A DNA stretch of 64,000 nucleotides from Aquabacterium soli. Lineage in GTDB: Bacteria > Pseudomonadota > Gammaproteobacteria > Burkholderiales > Burkholderiaceae_C. Positions 42,588 through 52,316 of this stretch are shown in pieces; the first letter of the stretch is position 1; every line of letters begins with the position of its first letter. The DNA is taken from the NCBI RefSeq assembly GCF_003933735.1, contig NZ_RSED01000017.1, forward strand, positions 23,953 to 87,952, given 5' to 3'. The position numbers and the translations under genes were made by a program. The notes under the pieces are model-generated. The model saw only the letters and a list, made by a program, of their open reading frames with translations, was not told the origin of the DNA and made no database searches.

Positions 42588-45500
42588 GGCGTGGTCGCTC
42601 CTTGCGGGTGGGTGTCGGTGGGCTGCGCCAGGTCGGCCATGGCCGTGGCGTAGCCCTTCAGGTCGAAGCGCTGCACGTGGCCGCGCAGCAGGCCGGTGGT
42701 GGCCGCGTAGGTGGCATCCAGGCGGTCGATCTCGTCGAGCTTTTCCAGGATGCCGCGCACATAGCCCATCTCGCCCAGCTCACGCAGAACGGCCATGCTG
42801 TCAGCGGGCAAGGGGCCGGGTGGGATGGCGTCGTCCATGGGGGAGGGGAGCGCTGCATCGTTGGTGAACCACTCCAGATCCAGCTTGGCGCGGATGCGTT
42901 CGAGCAGGTCGTCCACCTTGAATGGCTTGATGATGAAATCCTCCCGGCCCACGCCCAGGTCGTCCTGCGGATCCATGTGAAAGGCGTTGGCGGACACGAT
43001 CAGGATGGGCGCCTGGCAGATGCGGTTGGTGCGCAGCAGGCGTGCGGTCTCCCAGCCGTCCATGCCGGGCATGTCGATGTCCATCAGGACCAGGTCGGGG
43101 TTGACCTGGCCGGCGATGCGCAGCGCGTCGAGCCCGGAGGCGGCCGGCGACACGCTGAAGCCCAGCGGCTCCAGCAGGTCGCAGGCCAGTTGCCTGTCCA
43201 CCGCGGCATCGTCCACCACCAGCAGGCGGCGGCGCTCGCCGTGGTAGCCGCTGATGTGGTGGGGCAGGGGTGGCAGTGCCGCGGCCTGCGGGTGCAGGAT
43301 GGCGGGCAGGAACAGGCGCAGCGTGAAGGTCGAACCGAATCCCACCCGGCTGTGCACCATCAGCTCGCCACCCATCAGGTCGGTCAGCATGCGCGAGATG
43401 GTCAGGCCCAGGCCCACGCCCCCCACCGAGGCGGCAGGTGAGCCATCGGCCCGCTCCACCCGCTCGAAGGGCAGGAAGATGCGGTCCAGGTCCTCGGGCG
43501 GGATGCCTGGGCCTGAGTCCTGTACCTCGACCACCGCGATTTCGTTGGCGTACTCCACGCGGAAGGACACGCGGCCGGCGGCGGTGTACTTCAGGGCGTT
43601 GCCCAGCAGGTTGATCAGGATCTGCGCGATGCGCTTGCGGTCGCCGCGCACGGCCGGCGGCAGGCGGTGCGTGGGCCTGTACTCGAACTCGATGCCCTTG
43701 CGGCGGGCCTCCAGCTGGAACATGTCCGACAGCTGGTGCAGGAAATCGGCCAGCGGTATCTCGCTGTTGACCAGGCGCAGCCGGCGTGTCTCGATGCGGG
43801 CGATGTCCAGCAGGCCGTCGATCAGCGAGACCACATGGTCACCGCTCTGGCGGATCACCTGCAGGGCGGCGCGGCGGTGTGCGGGCAGGCCCTGCTCGCG
43901 TTCCAGGATCTGCGCATAGCCCAGGATGCTGTTCAGCGGCGTGCGCAGCTCATGGCTGATGTTGGTCAAGAAGCGGCTCTTCGCCAGGTTGGCCTGGTCA
44001 GCGGCATGGCGGGCAGCCTGCAGCTCGCGGTCGGTCACCTCGTGCGCCTGGATTTCGTCGAGCAGCAGGGTGGCCTGGCGGTTGGATTCATCCTGCGCCA
44101 CGCGGCGGCTGTCGCTGGACAGCAGCAGCCAGCACACACCGATGGCCATCACCAGCAGCAACAGTGCGCAGGTGATCTTGATGTTGATGAGGTTCCAGTG
44201 CGCGGGAGAACCGGGCGCCAGCTCGAACAGGATGTGCGCCTCTTGCGAGACGATGAAGGCCAGCACCGCGCCCAGCACCAGGGCCAGGATCGACAGGCAC
44301 AGCAGGTAGTGCATGCGCCGGCTGAGCTCGGAGCGGAACAGGCGCGGTGCGAACTGCCGCAGCTTCTCGCCCACCTGGCGGGCCAGGCTGGCTTCGGGCG
44401 GCTTGCAGATGTCTTCGCATCGGGCATCGAGCGAGCAGCACAGTGAGCAGATGTTGCAGCCGTAGGCAGGGCAGTGCGCCATGTCTTCGGCCTCATAGGG
44501 CTTCTCGCAGATGCCGCAGTTGACCAGGCTGCCCGGCTTGAAAGGCGCCTGCTGGCGCGCGATGTAGAAGCGTCCCTTGGTCAGCCAGGCCATCAGCGGC
44601 ACGCAGCAGAAGGCCACGCCGAAGCCGATCACCATGCTGCAGGCCTGTGCCGGCCGGCCGAATACGCCCACGAAGGCGGCCAAGGCCAGTGCCGTGCCCA
44701 GGGCCAGTGACACGAAGCCCACGGGGTTGATGTCGTACAGGTGCGCGCGGCGGAACTCGATGCCCGGCGGGCTCAGGCCCAGGGGCTTGTTGACCACCAG
44801 GTCGGCCACCAGCGCGCCGATCCAGGCCACGGCGAAGTTGGCATAAAAGCCCAGCAGGCCTTCGAGCACATCGAAGATGCCCACCTTGATCAGCGCCACG
44901 CCGATCAGCACGTTGAACACCAGCCACACCAGCCGCCCGGGGTGCGCGTGCGTGAGCCTCGAAAAGAAGTTCGACCAGGCCAGCGACCCTGCGTAAGCGT
45001 TGACGACGATGATCTTGACCTGCGAGACGATCACGAACAGGCAGGTGAAGCCCACGATCCAGGCAGGATCGCCGAACACCTGCGCATAGCCGCCCAGGTA
45101 CATCTGCACCGGCTTGATCGCATCACCCGGTGCCACGCCCTGGCGGATGACCAGGAAGGCCAGCACCGCACCGCCCAGCATCTTGGCGCCGCCCAGCACG
45201 ATCCAGCCCGGGCCCGCGGCCATCAGCGCCACCCACCACTTCCAGCGTGCACGGCCCTTCTTGGCCTCCGGCATGAAGCGCAGGAAATCCACCTGCTCGC
45301 CGATCTGCGCCACCATCGAGGCCACCACGGTGGCGGCCGAGCCCATCAGCAGCCAGTCGAAGTGGCCATCGTTGATGCCGTATGAGGCGTGCATCAGGCC
45401 CTGCAACTGCGGCGGTTGCTTGATCCACAGGAAGATGTAGGGCAGGAGCAGCAACGCGATCCACAGCGGCTGCGTCCAGGCCTGCAGGCGGCTGATCAGG

Positions 45501-46018
45501 GTGATGCCGTACATCACCAGCGGGATCACCGCCACCGAGCAGATCAGGTAGCCCAGCCACAGCGGGATGCCCAGGCCCAACTCCAGCGCCGTGGCCATGA
45601 TCACGGCCTCCAGCGAGAAGAAGATGAAGGTGAAGCTGGCGTAGATCAGCGAGCTGAGCGTGGAGCCCAGGTAACCGAAGCCCGAACCGCGCGTGAGGAG
45701 GTCGATGTCCACGGCATGGCGCGCCGCGTACACGCAGATCGGGATGGCCGTGATGAAGATGAAGAGGCTGACGGCCAGGATGGCCCAGAAGGCGTTCTGG
45801 AAGCCGAAATCCACCGCGATGGAAGCGCCAATCGCCTCCAGCGCCAGGAAGGACACCGCGCCCAGGGCCGTGTTGGCCACGCGGAACTCGCTCCACTTGC
45901 GGAAGCTGCGGGGCGTATAGCGCAGCGCGTAGTCCTCGATGGTCTCATCGGCGACCCAGGCGTTGTACTCACGGCGGATGCGCACGATGCGCTGGGACGG
46001 CGGCGCGTCGGTGTCCAT
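42584..46018 (-). CDS. NCS1-permease/hybrid histidine kinase fusion
   Basis: A 1144-residue membrane sensor. Residues about 25-485 are an NCS1-type (nucleobase/cation symporter-1) permease with about 12 membrane segments. Residues 501-538 are a cysteine cluster (C501, C504, C516, C521, C524, C527, C528, C534, C538). Two further membrane segments lie at about 571-592 and 611-633. A HisKA domain has phospho-acceptor His689 (ISHELRTPLNS), an HATPase domain has NALKYT and GVGLGLTIS motifs, and a receiver has Asp980 (LVLMDIDMPGMDG). The transporter domain probably reports substrate binding or flux, as the SLC5 domain does in CbrA. It overlaps the response regulator gene by 4 bases. Confidence 0.93.
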   Translation of the reverse strand: MDTDAPPSQRIVRIRREYNAWVADETIEDYALRYTPRSFRKWSEFRVANTALGAVSFLALEAIGASIAVDFGFQNAFWAILAVSLFIFITAIPICVYAARHAVDIDLLTRGSGFGYLGSTLSSLIYASFTFIFFSLEAVIMATALELGLGIPLWLGYLICSVAVIPLVMYGITLISRLQAWTQPLWIALLLLPYIFLWIKQPPQLQGLMHASYGINDGHFDWLLMGSAATVVASMVAQIGEQVDFLRFMPEAKKGRARWKWWVALMAAGPGWIVLGGAKMLGGAVLAFLVIRQGVAPGDAIKPVQMYLGGYAQVFGDPAWIVGFTCLFVIVSQVKIIVVNAYAGSLAWSNFFSRLTHAHPGRLVWLVFNVLIGVALIKVGIFDVLEGLLGFYANFAVAWIGALVADLVVNKPLGLSPPGIEFRRAHLYDINPVGFVSLALGTALALAAFVGVFGRPAQACSMVIGFGVAFCCVPLMAWLTKGRFYIARQQAPFKPGSLVNCGICEKPYEAEDMAHCPAYGCNICSLCCSLDARCEDICKPPEASLARQVGEKLRQFAPRLFRSELSRRMHYLLCLSILALVLGAVLAFIVSQEAHILFELAPGSPAHWNLINIKITCALLLLVMAIGVCWLLLSSDSRRVAQDESNRQATLLLDEIQAHEVTDRELQAARHAADQANLAKSRFLTNISHELRTPLNSILGYAQILEREQGLPAHRRAALQVIRQSGDHVVSLIDGLLDIARIETRRLRLVNSEIPLADFLHQLSDMFQLEARRKGIEFEYRPTHRLPPAVRGDRKRIAQILINLLGNALKYTAAGRVSFRVEYANEIAVVEVQDSGPGIPPEDLDRIFLPFERVERADGSPAASVGGVGLGLTISRMLTDLMGGELMVHSRVGFGSTFTLRLFLPAILHPQAAALPPLPHHISGYHGERRRLLVVDDAAVDRQLACDLLEPLGFSVSPAASGLDALRIAGQVNPDLVLMDIDMPGMDGWETARLLRTNRICQAPILIVSANAFHMDPQDDLGVGREDFIIKPFKVDDLLERIRAKLDLEWFTNDAALPSPMDDAIPPGPLPADSMAVLRELGEMGYVRGILEKLDEIDRLDATYAATTGLLRGHVQRFDLKGYATAMADLAQPTDTHPQGATTP

Positions 46019-46089
46019 GCCACGAGCATGCGGCAGCGGGGCGCCCGCGGCTATACGTCAAATCGCGTACAGGGCTGTCCGGAAATGGC

Positions 46090-46932
46090 TCAACCGGGCA
46101 GCGCGAAGGTGCGCAGCGTTGGCCAGAGGTCGGCCCAGCAACAGCCATGGTCGGCCTGAGGGATATCGACCACACGGACCAGTGACGGCACCGCGATCCG
46201 GGCTGCATATGAGCGCACCGTGTCCGGTGGCACCACCTTGTCCCGAGCGCCGACGAAATGGGTTTGCGGAATCTCACGCAGGCGTCCTCCCTGCAAGGCC
46301 GGGTTCTGGTCAGCAGGCAAGGCTGGCAGCCCATGGTGAGCGGTCCATTGCCCCAGATCCAGGTTCGCGGCCACCGTCACCAGCCGAATCACATCGGGGC
46401 GGTGCGAAGCCAGGCTGGCTGCCACCGTGCCGCCACCTGAGTAGCCCACAAGCACCAGGTGGCGAGCGCCATGGCGTGTCTTCAGATCGTTCAGGGCCTG
46501 GTCGATCAGCGTGGTGCTAGGCAGGCCGTAGCGCTGCGATGTCCAGTAGGAGGTTGGGCAGGCCATGGCCTGTGCATCCACATACTGGCAGGGCCGAGCC
46601 AGCCAGGCCACGGCGCCGTGGCCATGCCGGGCGGCCAGGCGCAAGGCGACCGGGTCAAGGGGGGTGGGGTCTGTGGATGGCCACTCCGGCGTACGCCATG
46701 CGTAGCCATCGCCTTCGATGTAGACCGTCAGCACATCGCTGCTGACGGGGGCTGACGACACCGCGGCCACCATGGGTGGGGTGGTCGGCAGCCGTGTGAG
46801 GCGGAGCTGCGCTGGCGCGGCGATGGACCGCGCCAGCTCGAGCCGTTGTGCAGGGGCAGGCAGTGTCGAGCACGCTGAGCAGGCCACCAGCAGCAGCGCT
46901 GCCCAGGCCGTGCGCGCGCACCGCCTTCCCAT
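46090..46932 (-). CDS. Alpha/beta-hydrolase-fold lipoprotein
   Basis: About 280 residues with a lipoprotein-like signal (LLVACSAC, two candidate lipobox cysteines) and an alpha/beta hydrolase fold. The nucleophile elbow is GYSGGG, with a likely acid in GARDKVVPPD and His in QADHGCCW. It is presumably a periplasmic or outer-membrane esterase of unknown substrate. Its ATG overlaps the autotransporter stop in a TGATG junction, so it is translationally coupled to that gene. Confidence 0.8.
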   Translation of the reverse strand: MGRRCARTAWAALLLVACSACSTLPAPAQRLELARSIAAPAQLRLTRLPTTPPMVAAVSSAPVSSDVLTVYIEGDGYAWRTPEWPSTDPTPLDPVALRLAARHGHGAVAWLARPCQYVDAQAMACPTSYWTSQRYGLPSTTLIDQALNDLKTRHGARHLVLVGYSGGGTVAASLASHRPDVIRLVTVAANLDLGQWTAHHGLPALPADQNPALQGGRLREIPQTHFVGARDKVVPPDTVRSYAARIAVPSLVRVVDIPQADHGCCWADLWPTLRTFALPG

Positions 46933-49856
46933 CAGAATGCCCAGCGCACGCGGGCAGACAGCGTCTGGTTCGTATAGCCCGAGGTGCGGCGCTCCAGGTC
47001 GTATCGCAGGCTGTACTCCATGTTGTTGCTGTCGTGCAGCAGGCCCAGGCCGCCGCGGTAGAGCCACGGAGAGCTGTCCAGCCCCTTGGTTTCGAACACG
47101 GCTCCGCCACCGACGAAGGACGACGTTGTCACCGACTGCTTGTTGGTGAAGTCGTACCCGGCCGACACGTTGCCGACCAGCTTCGTGCGCTCACTCAGGT
47201 TGTGCGAACCCTTGAGGTCGGCCGTCAGCATGAACTCCTTGAAGGTGGAGTCATCGACCTGCAGGTTCACGCCGGCCGCGCCGGTCTCGGTGTAGTCGCC
47301 CGTCTTCATGTGCGTGTAATCCAGCCGCACGGAAGGCGTCATCGACGACTGTGACGACAGCGCCCAGGTGCGCCCGATGCCCACGCTGGCGTGCAAGTTC
47401 AGGCTGTTGAAGTCGCTGTGGGCCTGCTGGCCCATGAACACGATCTGGCGCACGCCCTTGACCGTGTTGTAGCCGGCATCGACCTGGTAGTTGATGTCGG
47501 TGACCGGGTCGAGGTTGTAGCTGCCGTAGTGCACCAGCTCGTAGGTGTTCACATCCAGGCTGCTGGGTGCGCCCGAGCCGCGGCTGTCGATGTCGGTGCG
47601 GGCATAGGTGAAGGCGAAGCCCGCACGCAGCTTGTCATTGATGGGCTTGTCGCCACCGATGACGATACCGCCCGTCTGCGAGCGGAAGCCCGCCACCACA
47701 TCCTGGCTGTCCTGCTCACCGGAGCTGCCGAAGGCGCGAACCCACAGGTAGCGCTCGGACGCCGGGTTGCCGGCGGACAAGCCCTGGTTGGATTCCACCC
47801 GTGACTGGATGATCTTGTTCATGCTGCGCAGCGCATTCACGCCTGCTTGCGAGCCGGCGCCGGTCATCACGGGCAACAGTTGCTGCATCGCTTCCTGGGC
47901 CTGTTCCGTGGTCAACGAGGTCAGCCGGTCCATGACGGGCTGCAGCTCGGCGGGCACGCCGTCGGCCAGGATCTTGTCGAGCGTCTGGGCCACGCCCACC
48001 AAGGGGGTGCGGCCAGCGCCCACGTTGTTGACGAAGGGCGCTTCGTCCGGGGTGACCAGCAGGTCCAGCTCGGAGCCTACACGGCTTGTGTCGGCCGTGA
48101 ACTTGTACAGCACGCTGTTGTCGCTCACCGTCAGGCCCGTGGCGAGCAGTGTGCCGCCCGAGGTGACCACACCTTCCACGCGGTCGCCGCCATTGAACGC
48201 AGCGGCACTGCCCACGGCCACTTTGAGGGTGCTGCCGCTGGACAGCGTGGCATCGCCCGACACGGACAGCACACCGTGGTTGGCCACGCTGTCGATGCCC
48301 ACTTGCAGCGTGCTGCCAGTGTTCTGCGTGTAGGTTCCGTTGATGCGTCCCAGCGTGCCTGAGCCGATCAGCACCGTGCCGTTGTTGATGAAGCCGTTGC
48401 TGACGCTGATGCCGTTGGTGCCCAGTCCATTCTGGGTGTGTTCTGCGTTGGTCAGCGTGAGTTCAGCGCCGGATTCAACATTGAACGACTTCACGTTGAA
48501 GGCGTTGGTGGTGATGAACTTGGCATTTGACTTCACGTTCACGTCGGCCATGCTCGCGTCGACATCGCCCTTCAAGGATGATTGGACGCCAGTGATGTCC
48601 ACTCGGTCTAGAGCGCTGTCGGATGTCACGTGGATGGCGTAGTTGCCGCCTTCAATGGTGCCGGAGTTGGTGATCCCACCCGTCACGGTCGCATAGTCTG
48701 CGATTTCAATGCCTGCATGGCCGCCGTAGATGGTGCCGCTGTTATTGATGCCAGCGGAGAACACCGCGCCTTCGTGGCCATCAATGCCGATGTTGTTCCC
48801 TTTGATGAGGCCCTCATTGATGATGGCGTTGATTCTTCCTTCCGTCTCTATCCAGATGCCGGCTTCGTCGCCGGAAATGACGCCTGTGCTCTGATTGGTC
48901 AGGGTGCCGGTGATCTGGCCGTACCACTGGAGGCCAACACCGACCTCACCTTCGATGGTGCCAGCGTTCTCGATGTCGATCACTACTGCAGAGTCGTCGA
49001 TCCCGATGCCTGCACTACCGAAAATCCTGGCGTTCTCGGCGTTGACAATCTTGGTGATCACCGATCCGGAGAACCGGGCGGCGATGCCAGCGCTGGGCGA
49101 TGTGATGGTGCCTCGGTTGTCGACCAGGCCAATGGTGCCGCCGTGCTCGACGGCGATGCCTCCGAGGTTGTTGCCCTCGATGATGCCGATCGCCTCATTG
49201 CGGATCTCGTCCAGTTGCGAGCCGTTGACATTCACACCCGAAGAGGTGCCGAAGATGGTGCCGGAGTTGACGAGCAGCGGTGCCGTGGTGTTGCTTCCGA
49301 TGTGGACGCCATCGTAGCCGGCCGTGATCGTGCCGGTGTTGCTGATGGTGCCGGTGACCGTGAGGTTTTCGAAGGTGACGGCATTGCCACCGAAGTTTCC
49401 GCTGACCGTGTTGTAGGACTCGATGGTGCCGTTGTTGGTGAAGCCATCCAGTTCCATGGCCCCGACGTCACCCGTCAGCACGATAGGGGTCATGCCCATG
49501 ATGGTGCCGTTGTTCACCACCGTCGTCCGGTTCCAGTACAAGCCGCCGTCGTTGTTGGTCAGGCCCGTTTCGCCAGGCGCGTCTATTGTCACGCCCTGGT
49601 TCACGGTGATCGTCTCCTGGTTGCAGGAGGCCGTGACCGTGCTGCCGGTGTTGGCACTGACCGTGGTGCTCTGCGGACCCGCGCACACGGGGATGGCCCA
49701 GGCCGAGCCCGATGCCAGCAATCCGGCCAGGCTGGCCGCGACGGCAGCAATGGCCCGCTTCTCGCTGGGCGCGCGGCCCCGTGACGAGGCAGTCTCCGAT
49801 GCGGCCACGTAGCTCTGGGAGTGGGTGTTCCACACCAGCTTATGGATCTTGTTCAT
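46932..49856 (-). CDS. Autotransporter (type V secretion) with ESPR signal
   Basis: A 974-residue outer-membrane protein. The N terminus is an extended signal (MNKIHKLVWNTHSQSYVAAS, ESPR type; total about 54 residues ending SAWA). The passenger (about 55-640) is built of short repeats with N-N-G-T-I cores (NNGTI, NSGTI, NTGTI, NRGTI), expected to fold as a beta-helix. The C-terminal beta-barrel (about 690-974) ends RVRWAF, with the terminal Phe needed for assembly. No protease triad was seen in the passenger, so adhesion is more likely than proteolysis. It lies 47 bases downstream of an adenylating-enzyme gene. Confidence 0.92.
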   Translation of the reverse strand: MNKIHKLVWNTHSQSYVAASETASSRGRAPSEKRAIAAVAASLAGLLASGSAWAIPVCAGPQSTTVSANTGSTVTASCNQETITVNQGVTIDAPGETGLTNNDGGLYWNRTTVVNNGTIMGMTPIVLTGDVGAMELDGFTNNGTIESYNTVSGNFGGNAVTFENLTVTGTISNTGTITAGYDGVHIGSNTTAPLLVNSGTIFGTSSGVNVNGSQLDEIRNEAIGIIEGNNLGGIAVEHGGTIGLVDNRGTITSPSAGIAARFSGSVITKIVNAENARIFGSAGIGIDDSAVVIDIENAGTIEGEVGVGLQWYGQITGTLTNQSTGVISGDEAGIWIETEGRINAIINEGLIKGNNIGIDGHEGAVFSAGINNSGTIYGGHAGIEIADYATVTGGITNSGTIEGGNYAIHVTSDSALDRVDITGVQSSLKGDVDASMADVNVKSNAKFITTNAFNVKSFNVESGAELTLTNAEHTQNGLGTNGISVSNGFINNGTVLIGSGTLGRINGTYTQNTGSTLQVGIDSVANHGVLSVSGDATLSSGSTLKVAVGSAAAFNGGDRVEGVVTSGGTLLATGLTVSDNSVLYKFTADTSRVGSELDLLVTPDEAPFVNNVGAGRTPLVGVAQTLDKILADGVPAELQPVMDRLTSLTTEQAQEAMQQLLPVMTGAGSQAGVNALRSMNKIIQSRVESNQGLSAGNPASERYLWVRAFGSSGEQDSQDVVAGFRSQTGGIVIGGDKPINDKLRAGFAFTYARTDIDSRGSGAPSSLDVNTYELVHYGSYNLDPVTDINYQVDAGYNTVKGVRQIVFMGQQAHSDFNSLNLHASVGIGRTWALSSQSSMTPSVRLDYTHMKTGDYTETGAAGVNLQVDDSTFKEFMLTADLKGSHNLSERTKLVGNVSAGYDFTNKQSVTTSSFVGGGAVFETKGLDSSPWLYRGGLGLLHDSNNMEYSLRYDLERRTSGYTNQTLSARVRWAF

Positions 49857-49903
49857 GTCTTGGGACCTTTCTTCTCTCTAGGGGTTGTCAGTCGTGGGCT
49901 CGG

Positions 49904-51247
49904 TCATGCGCTGACCAGGCTGATGACTTCTTCGTGTTTCCCATTGGCCTGCAGTGGAAGGCCGTCGGGGTGGTAAACGATCTGGATCGGGAATACATGG
50001 CCAAGCGCGGTGCGCATGACCTCTTTCAGGGCCTGCTCCTGAGCAGTGCCGAGCGGCACGCACTTCAGCCTCAGTTCGATCAAATCAACGGAGTGCTGCA
50101 CAACCTGGTACTGGGAGATGGGCGCGATGTCGCGGAACTTCGCGAAGCCCACCAGCGGCCAGCGGCGCTGACCGTCGGGGTAGGTGATCAAGTTGCGCAT
50201 GCGGCCGCGGATGGCTCGCACCATGGGCAGGCGGCAACCGCAGCGGCACGTGCCGCCGGCTTCCGCCAGGTCGCCAATGGCGTAGCGGATCAGCGGGGTG
50301 GCAAGGTTGTGCAGGTCGGTCACGACCACCTGCCCGGTCTCACCCGGGGCGCAGGCTGTGCCGTCCGGGTGTGTCACTTCCACGATCAGGTTCTCGGCCA
50401 TCAGGTGGTAGCCCTCGCCATCGGGACACTGGATCGCGATCACGCCCAGCTCCTGAGAGCTGTAGGCATCCACGGCATCCACCTGCCATGCGGCCTTGAC
50501 GGCATCGCGCAGGTCCTGTGGCAGGGTCTCTCCCATCGAGCGCACCTGGCGCAGGCCCGGCGGCACTTCGCCGCGGGCCGCGAACTGCCGCAGCAGATCG
50601 CGCAGCACGCTGGGGTAGAGCAGCACGTAGGCAGGCTTGAGCTCGGTCATCAAACCAGCGATGTCGGCGGTGGACAGGGACAGCGACGCGGCATACCCGG
50701 GCCCCGTCTGCTCCAGCAGGTCGATGGGTGGCCCCCAAGTCTGCTGTGCGATGAAGCGTCTGTCCAGGTTGGCTCGTACCACGAACAGGCTCTGTCCCGC
50801 GTCGCGCTGGAACCAGCGGTGCTCGCGCACGCCGTAGGCCATCCAGTACAGGTGACTGAGTTCGGTGCGGGCCACACGCACGGGTTCGCCGCTCGATCCG
50901 GAGGTCTGCGTGAGGCGCACGGCGCCATGACCGGTGGGTGGATCTGTGAAGGCGGTATCGCCCAGGCCCTGCAGCTCTGCACGAGTGATGGGAGAGAGGC
51001 GCGTGAGCGTGTCCAGACCCAGTCCGGCTTCAGGAGCCAGGCCAGCGCGCTCGCGCCGTGCCCGATACCAGGCCGAATGCTGCCGGAAATGGGCATGCAA
51101 GGCATGAAGGCATGCCTGTTGATGGGCGCGCAAGGCCTCAGGATTTCCGAGGGCCAGCGCGTCCAGGTCTGCGATCAGCCGACGCAGGGCGGGCGCATGT
51201 GTGAGGGCCGTGGCATCACCTTGCGCTGTGGGGGCACCGGTGGGCAC
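49904..51247 (-). CDS. PaaK-like adenylate-forming enzyme
   Basis: A 447-residue member of the phenylacetate-CoA-ligase-like adenylating superfamily. The ATP-binding loop is LTQTSGSSGEPVRV, and YSSQELG, NLATPLIRYAIGDLAE and RGRMRN correspond to later family motifs. A small cysteine group (CRCGC) in the C-terminal half could bind metal. It would activate an unknown carboxylic acid as adenylate or CoA ester. The start is a GTG directly after the TGA of the methyltransferase gene, so the two are coupled. Confidence 0.85.
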   Translation of the reverse strand: MPTGAPTAQGDATALTHAPALRRLIADLDALALGNPEALRAHQQACLHALHAHFRQHSAWYRARRERAGLAPEAGLGLDTLTRLSPITRAELQGLGDTAFTDPPTGHGAVRLTQTSGSSGEPVRVARTELSHLYWMAYGVREHRWFQRDAGQSLFVVRANLDRRFIAQQTWGPPIDLLEQTGPGYAASLSLSTADIAGLMTELKPAYVLLYPSVLRDLLRQFAARGEVPPGLRQVRSMGETLPQDLRDAVKAAWQVDAVDAYSSQELGVIAIQCPDGEGYHLMAENLIVEVTHPDGTACAPGETGQVVVTDLHNLATPLIRYAIGDLAEAGGTCRCGCRLPMVRAIRGRMRNLITYPDGQRRWPLVGFAKFRDIAPISQYQVVQHSVDLIELRLKCVPLGTAQEQALKEVMRTALGHVFPIQIVYHPDGLPLQANGKHEEVISLVSA

Positions 51248-52084
51248 TCAGGCTCTCCGCTCCAGAACGAATATGGGACATCGGTTGCCGAGTTCGACAT
51301 CCGAATAGTGGATTTCCCGAGGCGCAAAGTGCCGATCGAAGGCCTGCAAGGCTTCGCCTACTTTGGGAAACCAGTAGGTGTCGGACGAGGAGGCATAGGC
51401 TTCGATGGTGTCCATGACTGGCACGGGCCATCGGCGAGCCTCGATGCTGGCGGCATGCTGGCGTCGAAGCGCGTGCCAGGTCTGCCAGGCCTGGCGCGGC
51501 TGTATCCCACTGGCCAGGTCGCGCTGCAGCAGCATCAGCAGGCGCAACTTGAAGGCATGGAAGCCCTGGATGCAGCCCACCTCCAGATCGTCCATCAACT
51601 GCTCCAGGGTGTCGGGCGTATCGGGTTGCACGAAGAGCCTCAGGATCACGGTCGATCCGGGGGCGCACACGCGGTACAGCTCGCTCAGGATCTTGTCCAT
51701 CAAGGACCAGTGGGGCAGCACGGTACTGATGCCGTCGCCCATGGCCACGTCCACGGATTGGTCGGGCAGGGGCAGGTCGGTCCACTGGCCTTCCATGGCA
51801 CGGAACGAGCCGGGCAGGCGCTTGGCCGGCCACACTTTGGCGATCATGTCCGCGCACTTGTCGACGGCTGTGAGGCGGGTGGCGGCAGGCCAGGGCAGCA
51901 GCGCGTATTCGGGCGTCACGCCCAGAAGCAGGGCACGTGGTGCATCGCCGCAACGGGCTGCACACACGGCTTGCACACGTGCCATGTCCAGCGGATGAGG
52001 GCGAAGGGGTGGGCCGAAGTGATCCCACGTGGCAGCATGCTCGGTCCAATGCGAGCGAGGAGGCTCGCTTGAGGGCAGTATCAC
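51248..52084 (-). CDS. SAM-dependent methyltransferase
   Basis: About 278 residues with a class I methyltransferase fold: ALLLGVTPEYALLPW at the glycine-loop position (an atypical GVTPE loop), LTAVDKCADMI as strand 2, and MGDGISTVLPHW near motif IV. I chose the GTG at 52084 because GGAGG stands 7 bases before it and the sequence before it does not look protein-like; an upstream ATG at 52138 exists. The substrate is unknown; co-transcription with an adenylating enzyme suggests modification of a common acid or surface molecule. Confidence 0.78.
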   Translation of the reverse strand: MILPSSEPPRSHWTEHAATWDHFGPPLRPHPLDMARVQAVCAARCGDAPRALLLGVTPEYALLPWPAATRLTAVDKCADMIAKVWPAKRLPGSFRAMEGQWTDLPLPDQSVDVAMGDGISTVLPHWSLMDKILSELYRVCAPGSTVILRLFVQPDTPDTLEQLMDDLEVGCIQGFHAFKLRLLMLLQRDLASGIQPRQAWQTWHALRRQHAASIEARRWPVPVMDTIEAYASSSDTYWFPKVGEALQAFDRHFAPREIHYSDVELGNRCPIFVLERRA

Positions 52085-52220
52085 TGTGTAGCCTCCACTG
52101 AACGTGACGCAGGTTCGCGTGCAATGGGCGCGCGTCATGACGACCTGGACGCGCCCCGACAGGGGGTACTTCTAAAGACTGCTGAAAGAGCCAGCCGCAT
52201 CACGGTCTGAACCGGACGGG

Positions 52221-52253
52221 CATCACACCGTGTCTGGTTGCATGGGTGTGATG
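52221..52253. repeat. 9-bp inverted repeat
   Basis: CATCACACC (52221-52229) and GGTGTGATG (52245-52253) flank 15 bases in the 232-base gap between the methyltransferase gene and the DUF6151-like gene. No T-run follows on either strand, so it is more likely an operator or transcript hairpin than a terminator. Confidence 0.45.
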
Positions 52254-52316
52254 ATGCTGTCCGGCTACTTTACCGGTTGGTGGAAATCACAGGCAACAGC
52301 CGCGCTTATCCGAGGG

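Noticed and set aside
48630..49784. Asp-rich plus-strand frame opposite the autotransporter passenger
   Set aside because: Its pattern comes from the repeat structure of the passenger read antisense.
47086..49856. Repeated short words in the autotransporter gene as a possible CRISPR or tandem DNA repeat
   Set aside because: The units vary in length and sequence at DNA level and encode the degenerate N-N-G-T-I beta-helix repeats.
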